A stretch of DNA of 64,000 bases, from the NCBI GenBank assembly GCA_934101595.1, contig CAKORR010000002.1, forward strand, positions 129,001-193,000. Direction: 5' to 3'. The notes under the pieces are model-generated. The model was not told the DNA's origin. It ran no database searches and saw nothing but the letters and a program-made list of their open reading frames with translations. Shown here piece by piece: positions 32,242 through 41,887 of the stretch; positions within the stretch are counted from its first letter, which is position 1, and the number at the start of each line of letters is the position of its first letter. The position numbers and the translations under genes are program-made. This DNA comes from an uncultured Bacilli bacterium (GTDB lineage: Bacteria > Bacillota_I > Bacilli_A > RF39 > UBA660).

Positions 32242-33127
32242 TAAAGATCCAAAGAAGAAAGCTCTTGGAAAGGGGTTAGAACAATTATTTTCTAATAGCG
32301 TGATTAATTTTGATAATTTTGAAGAGGATATTGTCAAAAAAGCCCAAACAGATGGTGATATCGTAGAAATTAATTTATCAGAGATAAGAAGTAATCCATA
32401 TCAACCACGTAAAGTTTTTTCAGAGGATGCTTTAAATGAATTAGCTACATCCATTAAAGAATATGGTATAATTCAACCTATTATAGTAAAGAAAAGCATT
32501 AAAGGTTATGAATTAGTTGCTGGCGAGAGAAGAACAAAGGCAGCTAAAATAGCTGGCATGGATAAAATTCCGGCTATTGTCAAAGAATTTAATGACCAAG
32601 ACATGATGGAAATTGCTTTGGTTGAAAATATTCAAAGAGAAAACTTAAATCCTATTGAAGAAGCAGAAAGTTATCAAAATATAATTAATTTAAGGCACAT
32701 GACACAAGAGGAATTTGCAAATAAATTTGGCAAAAGTCGTAGTTATGTCACAAACATTTTAGGCTTGCTAAACTTACCCGAAAGTGTAAAAAAATATGTG
32801 GCAGACAAAAAAATCACTATGGGACACGCTAGGGTACTTAGCAAGATTTCTGATGAAAATAAAATTGTTTCGCTTGCAGAAAAAATAATAAAAGAAAATC
32901 TTAGTGTTAGAGATATAGAAAAGTTAGTTTCTAGGGAAGATATCCCTAAGAAAAATAAAATCAATAGAGCGGTTGATTATCATTATAATATTTATGAAAA
33001 TATAATGCGTGAAAAAATCGGTACGAAAGTAAAAATCGGTAAAAATAAAATAGAAATACCGTTTGATTCGGTAAAGGATTTAGAAAGAATATTAGAAATT
33101 ATAAATATCAATATAGAGGGTGAATAG
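32231..33127 (+). CDS. spo0J: ParB/Spo0J chromosome-partitioning protein
   Basis: 298 residues. The start MENNKDPKKKALGKGLEQLF is typical. The ParB N domain has the CTP-binding block AGERRTKAAK (about 97-106) and ENIQRENLNPIEEA. The helix-turn-helix that reads parS is near 150-185 (TQEEFANKFGKSRSYVTNIL). The gene overlaps soj. ParB clamps slide from parS and recruit condensin. Conserved order before mscS, yyzM and ychF marks the origin-proximal region. Confidence 0.95.
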   Translation: MENNKDPKKKALGKGLEQLFSNSVINFDNFEEDIVKKAQTDGDIVEINLSEIRSNPYQPRKVFSEDALNELATSIKEYGIIQPIIVKKSIKGYELVAGERRTKAAKIAGMDKIPAIVKEFNDQDMMEIALVENIQRENLNPIEEAESYQNIINLRHMTQEEFANKFGKSRSYVTNILGLLNLPESVKKYVADKKITMGHARVLSKISDENKIVSLAEKIIKENLSVRDIEKLVSREDIPKKNKINRAVDYHYNIYENIMREKIGTKVKIGKNKIEIPFDSVKDLERILEIININIEGE

Positions 33128-33130
33128 GTT

Positions 33131-33892
33131 ATGGAAAAAGTAATTAACTTTTTATTAAAAAAAGAAGTATATGGTTTATTAATAATAATAGTTGTAGCGA
33201 TTGTTTTAAATAAATTATTGAAAAAAGTTATTGCTAAGATATTGAATAAAGGCAAAAATAGTGCGGAAGTAAAGAAAAGAAATACTCTTGTCCTTTTGTT
33301 TGAAAATATAATTAAATATATTATAATGTTTCTTGCCTTGGTATTTATACTAGAACTATATGGAGTAGATACTAAGAGTTTGGTAGCTGGCTTAGGAGTA
33401 ATGGGAGTTGTAATAGGACTTGCACTTCAAGATTTCTTAAAAGATATTATTATGGGAGTGACCATTCTTGGAGAAAATTATTTTTCAGTTGGAGATATTG
33501 TTACCATAGGATCTTTCACTGGTAAAGTTGTTGAGTTTGGATTAAGAACTACTAAAATAAAAAACGAAGCTGGAGATACGTATATCCTTGCTAATAGAAA
33601 TATTGCTTCACTAGTTAATGTCGAACCTAAAAAAGAAGATTTAATAGTAGAAGTTATATCTCAAGAAAATGAAAAAATAAAAGACATGGAGATCTTAATA
33701 AACGATGTAATAAAAGATGTTATAAAAAATACATCAGCAGATGAAAAAACAGAATATATGGGTATTATAAAATATGACATGTCTAACGTAATCTATGGAA
33801 TTAAATTGAGTTGTCCTTTAAAAGATAGAGAAATGGTTAGAAGATATACATACGAGTCTTTGAAAGAACATCGTGAAAAATTGAATAAATAA
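33131..33892 (+). CDS. Small-conductance mechanosensitive channel (MscS family)
   Basis: 253 residues. Two or three membrane segments precede the pore helix block LVAGLGVMGVVIGLALQDF (about 82-100), which has the Gly/Ala pattern of MscS TM3, and the beta domain NYFSVGDIVTIGSFTGKVVEFG follows. It releases solutes on hypo-osmotic shock. The gene lies three bases after spo0J. In Bacillus the same neighbourhood holds yyaF-region genes. Confidence 0.92.
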   Translation: MEKVINFLLKKEVYGLLIIIVVAIVLNKLLKKVIAKILNKGKNSAEVKKRNTLVLLFENIIKYIIMFLALVFILELYGVDTKSLVAGLGVMGVVIGLALQDFLKDIIMGVTILGENYFSVGDIVTIGSFTGKVVEFGLRTTKIKNEAGDTYILANRNIASLVNVEPKKEDLIVEVISQENEKIKDMEILINDVIKDVIKNTSADEKTEYMGIIKYDMSNVIYGIKLSCPLKDREMVRRYTYESLKEHREKLNK

Positions 33893-33904
33893 TTAGGGGA
33901 TAAT

Positions 33905-34093
33905 ATGGAAAAAAAATATAAGTTGAATGATAAAGTTATAATGAAAAAGCCTCATGCTTGTCAAACCAACTTGTGGACTATTATTAGGGTTGGCGTTGAC
34001 ATCAAACTTAAATGTGATAATTGTGGCCGAGAAGTTATGCTTGATCGTTTAGTATTTGAAAAAAAATTAAAAAAAATAGTTGGTGATCAATAA
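33905..34093 (+). CDS. yyzM: DUF951 zinc-finger-like small protein (YyzM)
   Basis: 62 residues. MKKPHACQTNLWTIIRVGVDIKLKCDNCGREVMLDR carries Cys residues at 23, 41 and 44 in the DUF951 arrangement; the full pattern spans about 16-51. Function is unknown. It is found next to ychF in Firmicutes; here an AbgT transporter lies between. A GGGGATAAT stretch precedes the ATG. Confidence 0.88.
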   Translation: MEKKYKLNDKVIMKKPHACQTNLWTIIRVGVDIKLKCDNCGREVMLDRLVFEKKLKKIVGDQ

Positions 34094-35616
34094 TGAAGAA
34101 AAGCTTAAAAGATAAAATGACACTTCATCCTCTTATGACAATGTTATTTTTAATATTTGCAACCATTTTAATAAGTGGTTTTTTGTCTTTACTGGGAGTT
34201 CAAGCAACGTATGATAAAATTAATCCTGATATGCTTGAGTATTCTCCAGAAACTGTTTCAATAGAATCATTACTTAGCTTAAGAGGACTAAAGTATATTT
34301 TTACATCTACATTATCAAACTTTGCTTCATTTGTTCCACTAAGTAGTCTTATTATATTATTAATAGGTATTGGAGTTATGGAAAAAAGTGGTTTTTTAAA
34401 AACCACAATTACCCTACTTACTAAAAAGGCAAAAAAAACAAGCATCACTTTTGCTGTGGTTTTAATATCAATTATAGCAAGCATCATTGGTGATTTGTCA
34501 TTTGTTATTTTAATTCCATTGAGTGCTCTATTATTTTTCTATGGAAAGAGAAACCCTCAAATTGGAATAGTTGCATCTTTTGCAGGATTAACATGTGGTC
34601 AAGGCTTGAGCTTGGCGTTAACTAGTATAGATAGTACTATGCTTAATACGACATTGCTTGGAGCTCATATGCTTGATAAAGAATACACAATGGGAACATT
34701 TAGTTTTATTATAATAATGTTTATAGCTATAGTGCTTTTGTCACTTTTAATTACGAAGATTACTGAAACAAAGATAGTAAAAATGCTTCCAAAGTATGAG
34801 TTTCCAAAAACTGAGTTGGAAGAAGATATTGCAATTGGTAAAAAAGAATTAAAAGGTTTGATTATTGGGATAGGTGCTGGAATTTTATATTTGTTAATAT
34901 TTATATATAATATAATACCAGGGTTACCTTTGTCTGGAAAACTATTAGATTATAGTCAAAACTTTTATATTGATAAATTATTTAGTTATGATTCATTCTT
35001 TAGTAACGGATTTGTATTTATCGTTACAATGCTATTTGTCATATTAGGATTATTTTACGGTATTGGTGCTAAAACTATAAGAAATAACAAGGATTTTTGT
35101 GATGATTTAGGTCATTCATTAGATGGTATTGGTAATACTTTAGTACTTATTTTCTTTGCATCTGTGGTTATTAATGTTTTTAAAAAGTCAAACATAGGCA
35201 TGTATGTTGTGACAGGCCTTACTAGCTTCATTGGCAAAGTAAACTTTAGTGCGTTACCATTAATATTGTTACTATTTTTTGTGGCAATAATATCAACGAT
35301 TTTTGTACCATCTTCGATTACACGCTGGCAAATTACGGGGGGAGTTGCCGTACCAGTTTTAATGAATGTCGGCTTAAGTCCTGAGTTTGCTCAAGTGGTT
35401 TACAGATTTGGAGAATCGGTGGCTTTTGGCTTAACACCTATTTTTGCATATTTCGTAATTTATTTAGCATACATGGAAAAATACAACCAAAACAAAAAAC
35501 CAATCAATTTATTTAGAACGATAAAATATCAATTGCCTTATAGTTTAGCAAGTATGGCTTTGTATTTAGTTTTAATTATTGTATGGTATATTACAGGTTT
35601 GCCTGTAGGATTTTAG
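34093..35616 (+). CDS. AbgT-family transporter
   Basis: 507 residues with about 11 membrane segments. The conserved features are FVPLSSLIILLIGIGVMEKSG (about 77-97) and the late TIFVPSSITRWQITGGVAVPVLM (about 395-417), close to the PSSSAKW block of the AbgT family. AbgT proteins move p-aminobenzoyl-glutamate, and some export sulfonamides. The start overlaps the yyzM stop by one base. The substrate is not shown by sequence. Confidence 0.82.
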   Translation: MKKSLKDKMTLHPLMTMLFLIFATILISGFLSLLGVQATYDKINPDMLEYSPETVSIESLLSLRGLKYIFTSTLSNFASFVPLSSLIILLIGIGVMEKSGFLKTTITLLTKKAKKTSITFAVVLISIIASIIGDLSFVILIPLSALLFFYGKRNPQIGIVASFAGLTCGQGLSLALTSIDSTMLNTTLLGAHMLDKEYTMGTFSFIIIMFIAIVLLSLLITKITETKIVKMLPKYEFPKTELEEDIAIGKKELKGLIIGIGAGILYLLIFIYNIIPGLPLSGKLLDYSQNFYIDKLFSYDSFFSNGFVFIVTMLFVILGLFYGIGAKTIRNNKDFCDDLGHSLDGIGNTLVLIFFASVVINVFKKSNIGMYVVTGLTSFIGKVNFSALPLILLLFFVAIISTIFVPSSITRWQITGGVAVPVLMNVGLSPEFAQVVYRFGESVAFGLTPIFAYFVIYLAYMEKYNQNKKPINLFRTIKYQLPYSLASMALYLVLIIVWYITGLPVGF

Positions 35617-35625
35617 GAGGTTAAT

Positions 35626-36726
35626 ATGTCATTAAAAGCTGGAATTGTGGGGTTGCCTAATGTAGGAAAAAGTACGCTTTTTAATGCGATAACTAAGCAA
35701 AATATTTTAGCTGCAAATTATCCGTTTGCTACAATTGATCCAAATGTCGGAATGGTAACAGTTCCTGATACAAGATTGGAATTTTTAGAAAATTTATATA
35801 TCCCAGATAGCCTTGTACCCACAACATTTGAATTTACAGATATTGCTGGATTGGTTAAAGGTGCTAGCAAAGGAGAAGGACTAGGTAATAAGTTTTTATC
35901 TCATATTAGAGAAGTGGATGCAATTGTTGAAGTGGTAAGATGTTTTGATGATGCTAATATTACTCATGTAGAGGGTGCTACGGATCCTATTAGAGATATC
36001 GAAATAATTAATTTAGAATTAGTATTTGCCGATTTGGAAATAATCGAAAATCGTTTGGATAAAATAAGAAAAAAAGCCGAAACTACTAAAGATAGTGAAG
36101 TGGTTTTGGAATGCAATGCTTTAACAAAAGCTAAAGATGCACTTATAAACAATGTTCCTCTTCGTAAAGTGGATTTTACTGATGAAGAGAAAAAAGCCAT
36201 TAAAGCATTTAATTTTATTACTCTAAAGCCTCTTGTTTACGCTCTCAATGTAGATGAGCAAACAATGATAACAGGCGACAATTCATATACGTTAAAAGCT
36301 AAGGAATATGCAGGAAATGAAGGGTCACATACAGTAGTTATGTGTGCAAAGATGGAATCAGAGTTATCTGAATTAAACGAAGAAGATAAAAAGCTGTTTT
36401 TAAAAGATTTAGGAATAAATCACAGTGGATTAGATAGATTAATATTTGAAACATATGAATTATTAGGTTTATCAACATTTTTTACTGCCGGTCCAAAAGA
36501 GGTTAGAGCTTGGACATTTAAAAGAGGAATGACAGCTAAAGAGTGTGCCGGTATAATTCATAGTGATATCGAAAGAGGGTTTATAAAAGCTGAAATAATG
36601 AGCTTTAAAGATTTACAAGAATTGGGAAATGAAAAAAAAGTTCAAGAAAGTGGTCGCTTACGATTAGAAGGTAAGGATTACTTGATGCAAGATGGCGATA
36701 TTTGTTATTTTAGATTTAATGTATAA
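35626..36726 (+). CDS. ychF: YchF/Obg-like ATPase
   Basis: 366 residues. The P-loop is GLPNVGKSTLFNAIT (8-22). DIAGLVKGASKGEGLGNKFL is the G3 region, and the usual NKxD is altered to ALNVDE, as expected for ATP rather than GTP binding. The C-terminal TGS domain includes VRAWTFKRGMTAKECAG. The protein binds ribosomes and is linked to stress response. AGGAGG precedes the ATG. Confidence 0.96.
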   Translation: MSLKAGIVGLPNVGKSTLFNAITKQNILAANYPFATIDPNVGMVTVPDTRLEFLENLYIPDSLVPTTFEFTDIAGLVKGASKGEGLGNKFLSHIREVDAIVEVVRCFDDANITHVEGATDPIRDIEIINLELVFADLEIIENRLDKIRKKAETTKDSEVVLECNALTKAKDALINNVPLRKVDFTDEEKKAIKAFNFITLKPLVYALNVDEQTMITGDNSYTLKAKEYAGNEGSHTVVMCAKMESELSELNEEDKKLFLKDLGINHSGLDRLIFETYELLGLSTFFTAGPKEVRAWTFKRGMTAKECAGIIHSDIERGFIKAEIMSFKDLQELGNEKKVQESGRLRLEGKDYLMQDGDICYFRFNV

Positions 36727-36754
36727 GTGATATAATATTAATAGAGGTGATAAT

Positions 36755-37387
36755 ATGGAAAGTAAAGTATTAGCAAAATCATTTTTATGGATGGGGCTTG
36801 GTTTAGTCGTAACATTTTTAACTGGTTTTGGAGTTTGCCAAAGTGAGGCTATGTTAATTCAAATATTTACTAACAAGCTTTATATATTATTTACAATTTT
36901 AGAATTAGTGTTAGTTGTTATTTTATCAGCAAGAATTACGAAATTAAGTGAAACTAGTGCAAAAGTTTTATTTCTATTGTATGCTTTTGTTTCAGGACTT
37001 ACATTTTCATCAATTTTTGTTGTTTATGAAATAGCTTCAATATTGTACGTCTTTTTAATAGCGGCGGCAATGTATGCGTTAATGGGATTTGTTGGATACA
37101 CTACAAAATGCGATTTAACAAAATTAGGCTCATTTGCTTTGATGGCTTTGGTAGGTATAATAATTGCATCAATTATAAATATATTTATTATGAATGATAT
37201 GGTTGCGTTTATTATTTCGATAATTAGCTTAATAGTATTTTTAGGAATAACTGCTTATGATGTGCAAAAAATTAAAAAATTAAGTAACATGAATAATGCT
37301 GCAATATATGGAGCTCTTGAATTATATTTAGACTTTATAAATATTTTTATTCATTTACTTGAAATATTTGGAAAAAATAGGGATTAG
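36755..37387 (+). CDS. Bax inhibitor-1 family membrane protein
   Basis: 210 residues and seven membrane segments. The pattern of the TMBIM/YetJ family is visible: LLYAFVSGLTFSSIF (about 73-87), AMYALMGFVGYTTKCDLT and ITAYDVQKIKKL (about 168-179), whose Asp belongs to the pH-sensitive pair. Bacterial members act as calcium-leak channels. A TATAAT lies at 36732-36737. Confidence 0.88.
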   Translation: MESKVLAKSFLWMGLGLVVTFLTGFGVCQSEAMLIQIFTNKLYILFTILELVLVVILSARITKLSETSAKVLFLLYAFVSGLTFSSIFVVYEIASILYVFLIAAAMYALMGFVGYTTKCDLTKLGSFALMALVGIIIASIINIFIMNDMVAFIISIISLIVFLGITAYDVQKIKKLSNMNNAAIYGALELYLDFINIFIHLLEIFGKNRD

Positions 37388-37405
37388 TAATCTCTATTTT
37401 GTTTT
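37375..37405 (+). terminator. Terminator overlapping the end of the Bax-inhibitor gene
   Basis: AAAATAGGGATT pairs with AATCTCTATTTT through two G-T pairs; the stop codon TAG (37385-37387) lies in the loop region. GTTTTG follows. Confidence 0.65.
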
Positions 37406-37427
37406 GTGCATATTATTAAATAAAATA

Positions 37428-37456
37428 TAGACAATCAAATAAAAATTTGCTATACT
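37428..37456 (+). promoter_or_regulatory. Promoter of the rpsF-ssb-rpsR operon
   Basis: TAGACA (37428-37433), 17 bases, then TATACT (37451-37456). The leader that follows has small hairpins (GAGTAA/TTACTC near 37463-37479 and CTTC/GAAG near 37484-37495) that may bind the S6:S18 complex, a known autoregulator of this operon. Confidence 0.6.
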
Positions 37457-37523
37457 ACTTGCGAGTAAAGAAATTACTCCTTGCTTCAGTAGAAGCCAAA
37501 AAGACCATAAGGAGGTGGATTTA

Positions 37524-37814
37524 ATGAAAAAATATGAAATTATGTTTATCGTTAAAGCTGCAAATGAGGCTGAACAAATTAAATCTGTTGCTAATGATAT
37601 GCAAAAGCTTATAACTGATAACAAAGGAAAAGTATTAGAGTTCAAAGAAATGGGCGAAAAAAAACTAGCTTATCCAATTAAAAAAGAAATTAATGGATAT
37701 TATTTTGTAATGCAAGTTTTAGCTGATCATGATGCTATTTCTGAGTTCGGAAGAAAAGCTCTAATTAACGAAAACATTTTAAGACATTTAGTAATTAGAT
37801 TAGATGAGGAATAA
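37524..37814 (+). CDS. rpsF: 30S ribosomal protein bS6
   Basis: 96 residues from ATG 37524, behind AAGGAGGTGG. It begins [11 protein letters not shown], the first strand of the S6 fold, and has [20 protein letters not shown] (about 48-67). S6 binds S18 on the 30S platform. The next gene starts two bases after the stop, and the S18 gene is third in the operon. Confidence 0.96.
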   Translation: MKKYEIMFIVKAANEAEQIKSVANDMQKLITDNKGKVLEFKEMGEKKLAYPIKKEINGYYFVMQVLADHDAISEFGRKALINENILRHLVIRLDEE

Positions 37815-37816
37815 TT

Positions 37817-38287
37817 ATGAATAAAGTAATATTAATTGGAAGATTAACAAAAGATCCAGAAATGAGAACTACTGGTACTGGTATTGCTGTTACAACATTT
37901 ACTTTAGCTGTTAATAGACCATTTACTGATCAATCTGGTGAAAGAACTGCTGATTTTATAAACTGTGTTGCTTGGAGAAAACAAGCTGAAAATATCGCTA
38001 AATATTGTCAAAAGGGTACTCAAGTGGCTGCTGAGGGAAGAATTCAAACTCGTAGCTATGATGGTACTGATGGCCAAAAAAGGTATGTTACTGAAGTAAT
38101 ATGTGATAATGTTACTTTCTTATCAACTAAGAGTGAATCTAACAGAGATACATCTAACTATAGCTCTAATAACTCGAATGTAGCTAATGTTCCAACTAAT
38201 GATATTGAAACAACTGATATAAGCGAAGATCCGTTTAAGGATTTTGGCGAAGAAATCGCTTTAAGTGAAGACGATTTACCATTTTAA
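37817..38287 (+). CDS. ssb: Single-stranded DNA-binding protein
   Basis: 156 residues. The OB-fold begins [22 protein letters not shown] and includes [23 protein letters not shown] (about 46-68). A Ser/Asn-rich linker (about 112-135) leads to the acidic tip EDDLPF, through which SSB recruits repair and replication proteins. It lies between rpsF and rpsR, as in Bacillus. Confidence 0.96.
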   Translation: MNKVILIGRLTKDPEMRTTGTGIAVTTFTLAVNRPFTDQSGERTADFINCVAWRKQAENIAKYCQKGTQVAAEGRIQTRSYDGTDGQKRYVTEVICDNVTFLSTKSESNRDTSNYSSNNSNVANVPTNDIETTDISEDPFKDFGEEIALSEDDLPF

Positions 38288-38303
38288 ATAAGGAGGAATA
38301 AAC

Positions 38304-38519
38304 ATGGCTGAATTTCATCGCAAAAAAAAGAAAATTTGCCAAATGTGTGCTGGCAAAAGTGTTGATTATAAAGATGTTATGATTATTAATAAATATATTA
38401 ATGAAAAAGGTAAAATCATGCCTCGTCGTATGACAGGTGCATGTGCTAAACATCAAAGACACATTGCAGAACAAATTAAATACGCAAGATTTATGGCATT
38501 AATACCATACGTAAAATAA
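38304..38519 (+). CDS. rpsR: 30S ribosomal protein bS18
   Basis: 71 residues, with the usual KICQMCAGKSVDYKD start region and RRMTGACAKHQRHIAEQIKYARFMALIPYV. The Cys residues (13, 16) suggest a zinc-ribbon-like C+ form, although the usual second pair is only partly present. AAGGAGG precedes the ATG. Confidence 0.96.
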   Translation: MAEFHRKKKKICQMCAGKSVDYKDVMIINKYINEKGKIMPRRMTGACAKHQRHIAEQIKYARFMALIPYVK

Positions 38520-38539
38520 GCTTTAAAAAGCTTTTTTTA
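38518..38539 (+). terminator. Terminator after rpsR
   Basis: AAGCTT (38518-38523) and AAGCTT (38528-38533) pair around a TAAA loop; seven T follow. Confidence 0.6.
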
Positions 38540-38627
38540 TTTCTTATATTTTAAATGGGTCTTTTAATCTTTTCTAAAGGTGCCCTCTTGTGTTATAATA
38601 TTTTTTGAGATTAATGGAGGTTTTTTT

Positions 38628-39068
38628 ATGAAAGTAATATTACTTCAAGATGTAAAAAAGCAAGGTAAAAAAGATCAAATAATTGATGTTTCAGATGGAT
38701 ATGCTAATAACTATTTAATTAAAAACAATTTGGCCGTATTGTATTCTAAACGAAGCAGCGAGGTATTAAATAAACAAATTGAAAAAAGAAATGATATCTT
38801 AAATGAATACATAGATAAGTGTAATGATATTAAAAATAAACTTGAAAATAAAGAGATTGTATTCAAGGTTAAAACTGGAGCACAAGACAGAGTTTTTGGT
38901 ACAATTTCAACAAAGCAAATTTCAGATGAATTAAAAAAAATAGGCTATGATATTGATAAAAAATTAATAAAATTACCAACAACAATTGATGCACTTGGTA
39001 CTTACAATGTTTTATTGAAATTGCATAAAAAAGTAGAATTTAATATTAAAGTAACGCTTAAAAAGTAG
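38628..39068 (+). CDS. rplI: 50S ribosomal protein bL9
   Basis: 146 residues from ATG 38628, behind GGAGG. The start MKVILLQDVKKQGKK and DGYANNYLIKNNLAV (23-37) are the L9 signature. A long helix (about 40-75) joins the two domains. A TATAAT stands at 38594-38599. dnaB follows eight bases later, the conserved rplI-dnaB order. Confidence 0.95.
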   Translation: MKVILLQDVKKQGKKDQIIDVSDGYANNYLIKNNLAVLYSKRSSEVLNKQIEKRNDILNEYIDKCNDIKNKLENKEIVFKVKTGAQDRVFGTISTKQISDELKKIGYDIDKKLIKLPTTIDALGTYNVLLKLHKKVEFNIKVTLKK

Positions 39069-39076
39069 GTGATAAT

Positions 39077-40417
39077 ATGGCAAACAGAGTTATGCCAAAT
39101 AATATAGATGCTGAGATGAATGTTTTAGGAATAGCATTTTTAGATAAGTTAGCATTAAACAAAATATGTGAAGAATTAAATTCAGATATTTTTTATGATG
39201 ACAAAAATAAAGTTATCTTTGATACTATATTGTCAATGCAAAAAGCCGATATTCCTCTTGACATAATGACTATCAAAGAAGAACTAGAAAAGAAGAAAAA
39301 ATTAGGCATGGCCGGAGGAATTGATTATATTTCGGAAGTTGTTGATTCTGTAGTAACCGCAGCTAATTTGGATTATTATATAAATATAATTAAGGAAGAT
39401 GCTATAAGAAGAAATTTAATTAATACTGCCACTGATATTATTACCGATAGTTATGATGAAGAGGATTTAACAAGTCTTCTTGATAGTGCAGAAAGAAATA
39501 TTTTAAATGCGATAAGAGCTCGTCAAACAAAAGAATTTGTCCCAATTCATGAAGTTTTAAGAAGAGCCCAAGAAAATTTAGAACAACTTGCTAAAAATAA
39601 GCAATTAATAACAGGACTTAGAACAGGATTTTATGATCTTGATAGAATTACAGCTGGATTACATGGTGGCGAAATGATTATTTTGGCGGCTCGTCCAGGT
39701 ATGGGAAAAACAGCTCTAGCCTTAAATATTGCTACAAATGCTGCTTTTTCTACCGATAAAGCGGTGGCTATTTTCAACTTAGAAATGCCTGCTGAAATGT
39801 TAGTTAATCGTATGATTTCTTCAGTCGGACAAATAGATTCATATAAATTACAAACAGGACAATTACAACATAATGATTGGAAGAGATACAATGAAGCTAT
39901 GAGTCAACTTGCTGAAACTAATATATATATTGAAGATCAAGCTGGTATTACTATATCAGAAATAAGAGCCAAGTGTCGTAGGTTAGCTAACAAAGAACCT
40001 GGCCTTGGTCTTGTAGTAATCGATTATTTGCAGCTTGTTACTACGGGAAATCGTAGAATAGAATCTCGTCAAGTTGAAGTTTCAGAGATATCAAGGTCAC
40101 TAAAGACTATGGCTTTAGAGTTAGATGTTCCAGTAATTGCCTTAGCACAGTTATCACGTAGTGCAGAGAGAAGAGAAAATTCTCAACCTATGTTAGCAGA
40201 TTTAAGGGAGTCTGGTTCACTTGAACAAGACGCTGATATGGTTTTGTTTATAAATCGTAAAGATTATTACGAAGCTAAAACTGATAAACATGAAAATATT
40301 GTTCCTGCAGAGCTTATAATAGCAAAGCATCGTAAAGGATCTACCGGCGCAATTAATTTAATATTTGAACTTAACATGAGCAACTTTAAAAACTATATGA
40401 AAGTTGATGAAGAATAA
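39077..40417 (+). CDS. dnaB: Replicative DNA helicase
   Basis: 446 residues. The N-terminal domain begins MANRVMPNNIDAEMNVLG. The Walker A is RPGMGKTAL near 206-214, Walker B is VVIDYLQLVT (about 313-322), and LSRSAERRENSQPMLADLRESG is the arginine-finger and DNA-binding region. The hexamer unwinds DNA at the fork. It is in its usual place after rplI. Confidence 0.97.
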   Translation: MANRVMPNNIDAEMNVLGIAFLDKLALNKICEELNSDIFYDDKNKVIFDTILSMQKADIPLDIMTIKEELEKKKKLGMAGGIDYISEVVDSVVTAANLDYYINIIKEDAIRRNLINTATDIITDSYDEEDLTSLLDSAERNILNAIRARQTKEFVPIHEVLRRAQENLEQLAKNKQLITGLRTGFYDLDRITAGLHGGEMIILAARPGMGKTALALNIATNAAFSTDKAVAIFNLEMPAEMLVNRMISSVGQIDSYKLQTGQLQHNDWKRYNEAMSQLAETNIYIEDQAGITISEIRAKCRRLANKEPGLGLVVIDYLQLVTTGNRRIESRQVEVSEISRSLKTMALELDVPVIALAQLSRSAERRENSQPMLADLRESGSLEQDADMVLFINRKDYYEAKTDKHENIVPAELIIAKHRKGSTGAINLIFELNMSNFKNYMKVDEE

Positions 40418-40426
40418 AGGTGAAAT

Positions 40427-41887
40427 ATGAAAATTAGAGATATATTATTAGCTTTTATCACAATAATGGTAACAACTGTTATTGTGGCAATATGTGCGAA
40501 AAACACCGATTTTAAGGCAAATGAACTTTATCAAATTTACTTGAATGGCAACAAAATTGGAGTAGTAGACTCTGAGGATGAACTCTATGCTCTCATTAAT
40601 AAAAAACAGCAAAAGATAAAATCTAAATATCAAGTAAGTAGCGTTTTTCCGCCAAATAATTTTTCAATTGAGAAGCTATATACATATGACGAAGATGTAA
40701 CTGATATAAATGAAGTTTATAATAAAATTGAAGAAGCTGACGATTTTACCATTGAGGGTTATGTCATAAGAATTAAACCTGAAGACGGCGAGGAAATTAG
40801 AATTAATGTTCTAGATAAAGAAGTTTTTGAAAAAGCTATTAATTCATTTATTTTAGCTTTTGTTGATGAAGATGATTATAACGATTATTTAAATGGTACT
40901 CAGGATAAAATTGTTGATGTTGGTAAAACTATTGAAAATATGTATTTTAACGAAAAAATAACAATAAAAAAGGATCATATTAGTGTAAATGAAAAGATTT
41001 ATACTGATGATGTTGAACTTTCTCAACATTTGTTATTTGGTGATGAGGCTAGTCAAAAGAGTTACACTGTAAAAGAGGGTGACACTATATCATCTATTTC
41101 TGAAGCAAATAAGTTGAACCCCCAAGAATTTTTAATAGCCAACCCTAAGTTTAAAAGTGTTGATAGTTTATTAGCTTTAAATGATACAGTTAATATTACT
41201 TTAATCCAACCTCTTCTTACGTTAACTTATCAGCTTTATAGTGTAGAAGATGTTGAACAATATTTTGAAAAAACTACAGTTTACGATAAGTCAAAGCCAG
41301 CCAGTTACTCAGAAATTACTCAGCCTGGTATAAATGGTATTACCAGAGTTACTTCTCGATATGCTGTTATTAATGGCGAGCAGAGTCAAGGTATTATTAA
41401 AATTAGTGAAGAAGTTTTAAGAGAGAAAGTAAATCAAGTTACCACTAAGGGTAAGAGAACTTATAACTATGGATCTCCTGTTAATATTAATGGCGATTGG
41501 GGATGGCCAACAAACAGTGGTTACATTATAACAAGTCCATATGGATGGCGTTGGGGTAAATTCCATGAAGGTTTAGATATCGCATTAGGTTATGGTAGTG
41601 GATCTCCTATCTATGCTGTGGCAGATGGCGTTGTTCATGAAGTACCAACCCAGAAAACTGGTGGTAAAATGATTATTATAAATCATGGTAATAATATATA
41701 TACGATGTATGCCCATTTAAGCGCCCAACTTGTTAGCCAAGGGCAAAACGTAAAACGAGGTGAAGTTATAGGAAGAATGGGACAAACTGGATTTGCAACT
41801 GGACCACATTTACATTTTAGTGTATCTATTGGTGCACCTTATTCTCCAGGATACAAATTTATAAGCCCTCTATCCTTGTATAAATAA
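40427..41887 (+). CDS. Secreted M23 endopeptidase with LysM and G5 domains
   Basis: 486 residues. A membrane or signal segment (6-24) is followed by an alpha/beta region, a LysM domain (KSYTVKEGDTISSISEANKL, about 211-230, onward to 258), a G5 domain (about 262-345) and an active M23 domain. All zinc ligands are present: FHEGLDI (His384, Asp388), MYAHLS and GPHLHFS. It cuts peptide cross-bridges in the wall. It shares the dnaB-walJ interval, where Bacillus has the walRK operon. Confidence 0.92.
   Translation: MKIRDILLAFITIMVTTVIVAICAKNTDFKANELYQIYLNGNKIGVVDSEDELYALINKKQQKIKSKYQVSSVFPPNNFSIEKLYTYDEDVTDINEVYNKIEEADDFTIEGYVIRIKPEDGEEIRINVLDKEVFEKAINSFILAFVDEDDYNDYLNGTQDKIVDVGKTIENMYFNEKITIKKDHISVNEKIYTDDVELSQHLLFGDEASQKSYTVKEGDTISSISEANKLNPQEFLIANPKFKSVDSLLALNDTVNITLIQPLLTLTYQLYSVEDVEQYFEKTTVYDKSKPASYSEITQPGINGITRVTSRYAVINGEQSQGIIKISEEVLREKVNQVTTKGKRTYNYGSPVNINGDWGWPTNSGYIITSPYGWRWGKFHEGLDIALGYGSGSPIYAVADGVVHEVPTQKTGGKMIIINHGNNIYTMYAHLSAQLVSQGQNVKRGEVIGRMGQTGFATGPHLHFSVSIGAPYSPGYKFISPLSLYK

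Noticed and set aside
31300..34100. A parS site near soj-spo0J
   Set aside because: No sequence close to TGTTTCACGTGAAACA was found by eye in this stretch.
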